Shown here in pieces: positions 58,601 through 64,000 of a stretch of DNA of 64,000 nt. Below the pieces are notes generated by a model, which saw nothing but the letters and a program-made list of their open reading frames with translations, did no database searches and was not told where the DNA came from. Each line of letters starts with the position of its first letter. The first letter of the stretch is position 1. The stretch comes from Apteryx mantelli (taxonomy: Eukaryota; Chordata; Aves; Apterygiformes; Apterygidae), in assembly GCF_036417845.1 (NCBI RefSeq), contig NC_089981.1:9131501-9195500 (forward strand). Direction: 5' to 3'. The translations under genes and the position numbers were made by a program.

Positions 58601-59648
58601 CAAGAAGTGCTTTTTTTTTTTTTTTTTTTAATTAACCTTAAAGGAAGATTAGATTGACGAGGTCAGATGGACTCAAATCTGCTGCAGAGGTTTAAATCTG
58701 GGTAAGATAAATCAATGTGCTCAGCTATAACTGGAATGAGCTGGGACAGCCTTTTGCTCAAGCCTATGACTAGATGCATAGTCAACTATCTGAAAAGAGC
58801 ATGTCGGATATTTTTGTGCCACAACACTCAGATATGATGCAATGCAATGTTGGTCAGTACAATATAATACAAGATAATACATTAAAACAAGTAGCAGCAG
58901 TAAACAATAAGTATCACCTATTTACAAAATAGAAGATCTCCAAATGATGTCTATATATAACTGATGGTATTATCAACAAACGTTGAAAAACGGAAACTTT
59001 CTCAACAATCTTACTTATTTTAAATTCTCATTTTCAAACAAATAGATAGGGTCCTAAAACTTTCTCAGCTCTGTGGACACGCTATGATCGTGCTTTGCCA
59101 CCAGATGGCGAAGGCACAAACCTGAGTGTATGTAAACGCGTATACACTGGTGCTGATGTTTTCCGGTAAGTGGAAGATGGCTATTTTATTTGTTGGATTT
59201 TCTTTAGCCATAGTAGGGCGCTACATTTTAAAAAACTTTTCTGAAAATTGTCATAATTCTCCTGCACAAGTTAATTATGAAAAGTCATACAAGGGGACAT
59301 CCATAGGTAAAGGAGGAAGTGACACAATCCAGTATTATAGCTGGGGAGGCAGCACAAGTATTTGGGGAAGCAGAGTAAAGGGAAGACAAGAGGATTTTCT
59401 TCTGTGAGGTGAATTGAATAACTGTGAAACTTCCACCTTGCAGGAATTAAGTTACTGTGCTCCTTCAGCAAATTATCTATTATGAATGTATTAATTATGT
59501 CACCAAATGCATCAAAAGTTCAACATCTGGCAACAAGAGAAATACAGGGAGTTACATTATCTGTTTGTGTTAGAGTAAGTGACTCTTAGGATTCAGTTCT
59601 TCTCACCTAAATTCAGGCATCCTACTGAAGGACCTCATGCTGGTACCT
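55622..59648. other. Outer right arm, no gene recognised
   Basis: Mirror of left 1-3,371, 4,858-5,185 and 6,420-6,727. An AT-rich filler (~56,258-56,285) marks the join where the left-arm olfactory pseudogene block is missing. Confidence 0.5.
56455..56477 (-). repeat. (GCTGA)n microsatellite, right arm copy
   Basis: Reads as CAGCT repeats on the plus strand, about 4.6 copies. It is the shorter partner of the 3,165-3,203 tract. Confidence 0.9.
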
Positions 59649-59738
59649 AGGAGGTTGGAGATCTCTCAGTAGAGATAAAAGGGAGAAATTAGGGAGGGTT
59701 GTGGGTGAAAACACTCATGTCATCTACCAGGAAGCACC

Positions 59739-59830
59739 TAAAAGCTTTGTCTGAATCTAATCTAGTCATCTAAACACCTCTGTACTCAACGGAGAGAGAC
59801 AGGCAGTTCCTGGAGATGATTCAACTTGTC
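59739..59830 (+). repeat. Diverged dispersed repeat, copy 1
   Basis: Shares tgaatctaatctagt...gagacaggc...gaagat-like blocks with 60,400-60,492 at roughly 70% identity by eye. The family is not identified. Confidence 0.5.
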
Positions 59831-60399
59831 CTAAGGAAGAAGCGCTCTGTGAAGATGCTAACTTCTTTCTCTCTGATGAACACAGAGGAAGCCTGATTAG
59901 CTTTAAATAGGTCACTTGCATACAGCTAAAGCTCAGCAAGGAAGTCTTCCTGTATGTTTTCCCCAAGTGTTTCACACCCATGAGCATTTGAAAGAGTAAT
60001 CATGGAGCCTGGCCTCCTGCATTGCTGTGGTATGGAAATAAGGTGTGATGGCATGGCGCAGAACTGCAGGCTTGGGAGGGTAAGGCTGGTGGATTTCCAG
60101 GGCAGGATTTTTTTTTTTATTATTTTTTCTTAACACATGCACGTGCAATTTCACACATGCTTTCTCCATGTCATGTTGATTAGGCTCCATGCATCCCAGA
60201 TTTCGGGATGTGCATAGTTTACTGTGCACATAAAGACAGTCAGAACAGCACACGGTGCAGCTCAGTGTGATATTTCAGAGAATGTGAAATGCATCTCCTG
60301 GACAGAGCTGTGCAGTAGATCCAGACCCAGCATGGATCTTGAGCACATGCCACATGTCTATACAGCAGATGGGATTCATCTCCCTGCAGTTAAGCTATT

Positions 60400-60492
60400 T
60401 AAAAGTTAGGTGACTGAATCTAATCTAGTTGTCTAAGGCGCCTTTGTAGTAAAGGAAGGAGACAGGCCATTCAAGAAGATAATTCATCATCT
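60400..60492 (+). repeat. Diverged dispersed repeat, copy 2
   Basis: Direct-orientation partner of 59,739-59,830. Confidence 0.5.
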
Positions 60493-61113
60493 CTCTCTTG
60501 CAAACTCATCTTACAGGGAAGTGGGACATTTTCCATTTCCACTCATTTCCTGCTGGTATTTTAAATGCTATCTATCTTAAATTTGCCCTCACTCCCACAC
60601 CTGCAGAAAGAGAAGGAAGGTCAGAAGCAGTGGGGGAGTCATTGGTATTCCTGGTGGAGGCTGCTCTCCAAAGATCTCCCATCTTTGGGCAAATACTGTT
60701 TCTCTTCAATGGTGAATTCCTACTTCTCTAATCTTCCTTTTGCACGAGAGAGCAATGTTGAAACATTGAAATGTCTTCTGGGTCAATTATGCTAAATTTC
60801 AATTGAGAAAAATCAAAATGCTTCATTTTGATCATTTTGAATCATTTAATATCAATAAAGAAATTATTAGATATTTCAGAATGTATATCATAGACATTGT
60901 GATACAGTCATATAATATGTAATAATAGAGTGTGTTTTGAATTAAATGAAGCTAGAGAAGAAAGTAGGTATGAAAAATGCTTTGGAAACTGGAAGTGCTT
61001 CTCCACCTCAAATGTAAGGATGGCTCAAAGTCAAACTATACCAGCTGACTAGCTGGGCAGTTGGTTTAAAAGGAAGTGCTAAAAACATGGGAATAGGAGC
61101 ACTTACAGAGATG

Positions 61114-61154
61114 ATTTATTTATTTATTTATTTATTTATTCATTTATTTATTTT
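61114..61154 (+). repeat. (TTTA)n microsatellite
   Basis: About ten TTTA units with one interruption (cattt). Confidence 0.9.
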
Positions 61155-64000
61155 TCCTTGGGAGATGTTGTGCTGGAAGCGGGAAGGGGACCTGTGGGAA
61201 GATGGAGGCACTGTGGGATGCGTGGAGGAATACCGGGGCTATTAAGGTAGTGGTAATTCTGCATGTGTGTCCATCGCATGCATCTCTAAGCACACGAGGT
61301 TTATCAACTGGAAATAACTGAGTATGTAATTACCTCACAGGAACAGCTTTTGGGAAAGAGGTCTTCAGATATGCATGGGTTTGAGGGCAGACTGAAATAG
61401 CAGCAGGTGGCTATGGCCCAAAAGTGAAGGGGCTCAGCTGGACTTCAGGGAGAAATAACAGAATGGTGGAAACAGTGAATTTAGGAGCAGAGTTAGCCAG
61501 CTACAAACGAGGGACATGTCTGCAGAGGATGCGCAAATGACTTTTTTGCAACTTCTGATTGCCTCACAGCCTGTCATTGCTTGAAACAAGGTAAACCCTG
61601 GCCTCAGCTCAGTTCTGCCATTACGAGCATTCACAGTCTGTGTCGTTACCTGTGGAGGCTAGGTTGAGTGCCAGTGTGGACTTCCAGCTGCTTGAGCTTA
61701 TCTAGGTAATGCCCTGAACTGCGCTTCTCACGCTCGCTTCTGTCACTTGCTCCAATTACTCATTTCTTCTCCTCCTGCTACGCTGAGCCATGTCTCCTTT
61801 TAGTCCTCTCCTCCCTTCCTTTGCCTTCCCTCCATCCAGAGTCAGCGTCCTCACGCACAACCTAACCAGGCCACCACAGCGGGACCATTCTTTCCCCACA
61901 CAGCCCCTGGAGTCTTCCTCAGCTGAGTCCCTTGCTCCAGGAGTTCAGCCAGACCTTGGCACTTACTTCACAGACCCCCTCCGTGTTGGCTGTAGCCCGT
62001 CCGGCCACCAACACATACAGGTTCCCCCACCCCCTGGACTCTACCTTCTTCAGCCATGGCCTTGCAAAGGAGGCCACAGAGCTGTGCAGGGACAGCCCTG
62101 AGGAGCTGGAATTTACTGCCCGCTGCTAAGGATACAGAAGAAAACAAGGACACAGTTGCCAGTTTGGGGAGGGGGCTGTTCTTCCTTCCCTGCCCCACTC
62201 CTTCAGTGACCACCTCCATTTATGCCCCACTGAAATTTTCCAGGATTCTGCTCTGCTGGGGTCTTGGCAATTTTGCTGCCATTACTAATCTGCTTCCCAA
62301 GGCAACCCCTCTGCTCTGCCTAATAACCTGAGAGAGGTGGCAGGAGAGAGAACAGATTGGGCTGGATTATGTATACTGTCAAATTTCAATTATTTTATTA
62401 TTAAAGTTCTTTTTTATTCAGAAGAGGCAAGCTGTTTCACAAACTGTGGCAGTGATGGACTTCAGCACTGGATTCCTCAGTTGCCAGTTTGATTTCTCTC
62501 AGCATTAAGGTGTATGCCTTTAAGAAGACATTTTGTGCTGGTGAGGCAAAATGGAGAGACTGTGGAAAACAGGCACGTCTGGCTGAAACTTATTAACTGA
62601 TGACTAGTTCATTTTTTTTTAATTGCTTCATCTGTAATTGTGAAACTGTAATTTCCTAGTTTCTTTTTTTAAGCTTTACCTTTCCTCCAGGGGAAATGTC
62701 TGTGATTTCCTTTGCTTTTCTCTGAGGAAACCCTACGCAGATTATTACATGTATTGATTTGAACTAATCACTCTGACTTTGACAAGGAAGCCAAATGCAA
62801 ATTCCAGGTAGGTTACAGCTTTAAGGAGCCTGTGTCTAAAGACTCAACACAAGCAATTTAATATAATTGGTTGTCTTTCCAGGAAATGACTTAGGATGAT
62901 TTTAGTAAGGTCTCTGTAGGTACAGTTAAGAAACTTGTGCCTGACAAATTGCAATGATGCAACTTGGCAAGTGAGTTTGCGAGTGTGTTTAAATTGGCTC
63001 CAGTGTGCATCATTAAAAGCTCAAGTTCTTTCACTCCTTGAAATTAGCAGCTCTCTCATCTTACAGTCAGACGTGATTTTTGCTCTAATCTAGGGACAGT
63101 GAGAGACCGCCTTGAAGGAAAAGCAGCCTGTGAAAACTGGCAGGATCTCTACAATGCTTTTGCTGTATCTCAGAAACCCCACAGAGACCCCGGTCTAATC
63201 TATTTCATTTAAAGATGATGGGTCAAACAGAGCTGCCTGCATTGCACTAGTTGGGCTGCAGCTTAAAACTGCCTGGACTGAGCTGGTTTTGAACTGCTCT
63301 GTTTTTTGCTGGGATGATACACAGCTGACTGACCAATTTGGTCTACATAGCAAAGGCAGTAAACTCAGAAATGGTTTCTGGCAAAGATGAGGCCAATTCA
63401 CAAGTTTCCCTTTCTTCTTCTGCTGTCCCAGGCCTCCTATTCTGCAGATTTCTTCTTGCCACTCCATCTCCTTTGCAGAACCTGGAAAATAGGGGACAAA
63501 GTTTTCATTAGAAACCCAGTTTTTAATTTAATTTTAGAATAAAGAACATTCTGAGGGAGCCTAGCAGGGAGGATGGAGCCCACCTGCAATGTGAGCTGCA
63601 GGGAGGGATTATTCCCTTGCAACAGAACTACCTCAGAGCATCTTGTCTCTATGTCTGAAACACAAATGGCCATGAAAGAAAAAAGGATCGTTCTCAGCCC
63701 CATGTCTGAAGGCAGCAGCTAAGTCTGTAATTGGCCTGGGCTCGTAACGAGCATCCTTAGTTGGACAGCTCAAGACCTGACAAAGCTCATTAATCCCACT
63801 ATTAGTCAAAATCAGATTGCTTTGATGGCATTACTCCAGGAACATAGTCCTGGTGTGGCATGAGAGGGCTGAACAAAGCCCTTCTCCAGACAAACACTTG
63901 CCCCTCTGCTGCCTACATAAACCCCATAGTGACGGCTCCTCAGTGGAAGCACCAGTCTGCAGGGTTACACAATGCAGTAGCATGCACAGGGCAAAGAAGA

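Larger units (their letters stand above)
44733..59648. repeat. Right arm of the large inverted repeat
   Basis: This is the inverted partner of 1-30,632 and only about half its length. It lacks left-arm blocks 3,372-4,857, 5,186-6,419, 7,471-7,780, 9,235-12,063, 12,701-12,967 and 13,046-23,767. It has two private segments: a CR1 at 54,941-55,621 and ~51,179-51,627. The innermost block, 44,733-51,178, is collinear with left 24,196-30,632 with only small indels, and it carries the intact olfactory receptor. The match reaches at least 59,648, where the partner runs off the left window edge. Confidence 0.95.
59649..64000. other. Right flank, no gene recognised
   Basis: No coding gene, RNA or named element is seen. 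It holds a TTTA microsatellite and a pair of diverged ~85 bp repeats (59,739-59,830 and 60,400-60,492). Its partner, if the arm continues, would lie left of the window. Confidence 0.5.

Noticed and set aside
1-59648. Idea that the palindrome is an assembly artefact joining two haplotypes head to head
   Set aside because: A 14 kb unique spacer, many private indels and a private CR1 argue for two real loci. It cannot be fully excluded without reads.
1-64000. CRISPR arrays, tRNA or rRNA genes, prokaryotic operons
   Set aside because: None seen. The regular repeats present are microsatellites, a degenerate minisatellite and CR1 tail octamers.

Overview
This looks like nuclear DNA of a bird. CR1 LINEs with their ATTCTGTG-type 3' ends are present. 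A class II endogenous retrovirus (ERV) carries an alpharetrovirus-like env remnant. The only intact genes are single-exon GPCR genes: two olfactory receptors and one Mas-related receptor. There is no bacterial or phage content, operon, rRNA, tRNA or CRISPR array.

The dominant structure is a large imperfect inverted repeat. The left arm (1-30,632, cut by the window edge) pairs base for base with the right arm (44,733-59,648) around a 14.1 kb spacer (30,633-44,732). Hand-compared stretches differ by about 1-2%. The arms differ greatly in length because six left-arm blocks, about 17 kb in total, have no counterpart on the right: ~3,372-4,857, 5,186-6,419, 7,471-7,780, 9,235-12,063, 12,701-12,967 and 13,046-23,767. 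The right arm has two private blocks, a CR1 insertion (54,941-55,621) and ~51,179-51,627.

Left arm: two badly damaged OR5/8/9-like olfactory pseudogenes, one OR4-like pseudogene that has lost TM7, and a defective 5.5 kb provirus (16,714-22,187, minus strand). All four lie in blocks missing from the right arm. Both arms keep an intact OR4S-like olfactory receptor (25,287-26,222 minus; 49,156-50,091 plus). Just upstream of each is a 148-codon open frame whose differences between arms are mostly synonymous.

Spacer: a degenerate ~50 bp minisatellite near the left boundary, an intact MRGPR/MAS-like receptor gene (35,691-36,629), and a 5'-truncated CR1 flanked by an unusually long 83 bp direct repeat.

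The provirus has TG...CA LTRs of 397 bp with five differences, a 5 bp target duplication, a primer site matching initiator tRNA-Met, a tandem duplication within gag, and internal deletions that fuse capsid to reverse transcriptase and remove most of env. The rest of the window is non-coding as far as can be seen. Right of 59,648 the window shows no partner for the sequence, but the arm may continue, because its left partner lies outside the window.
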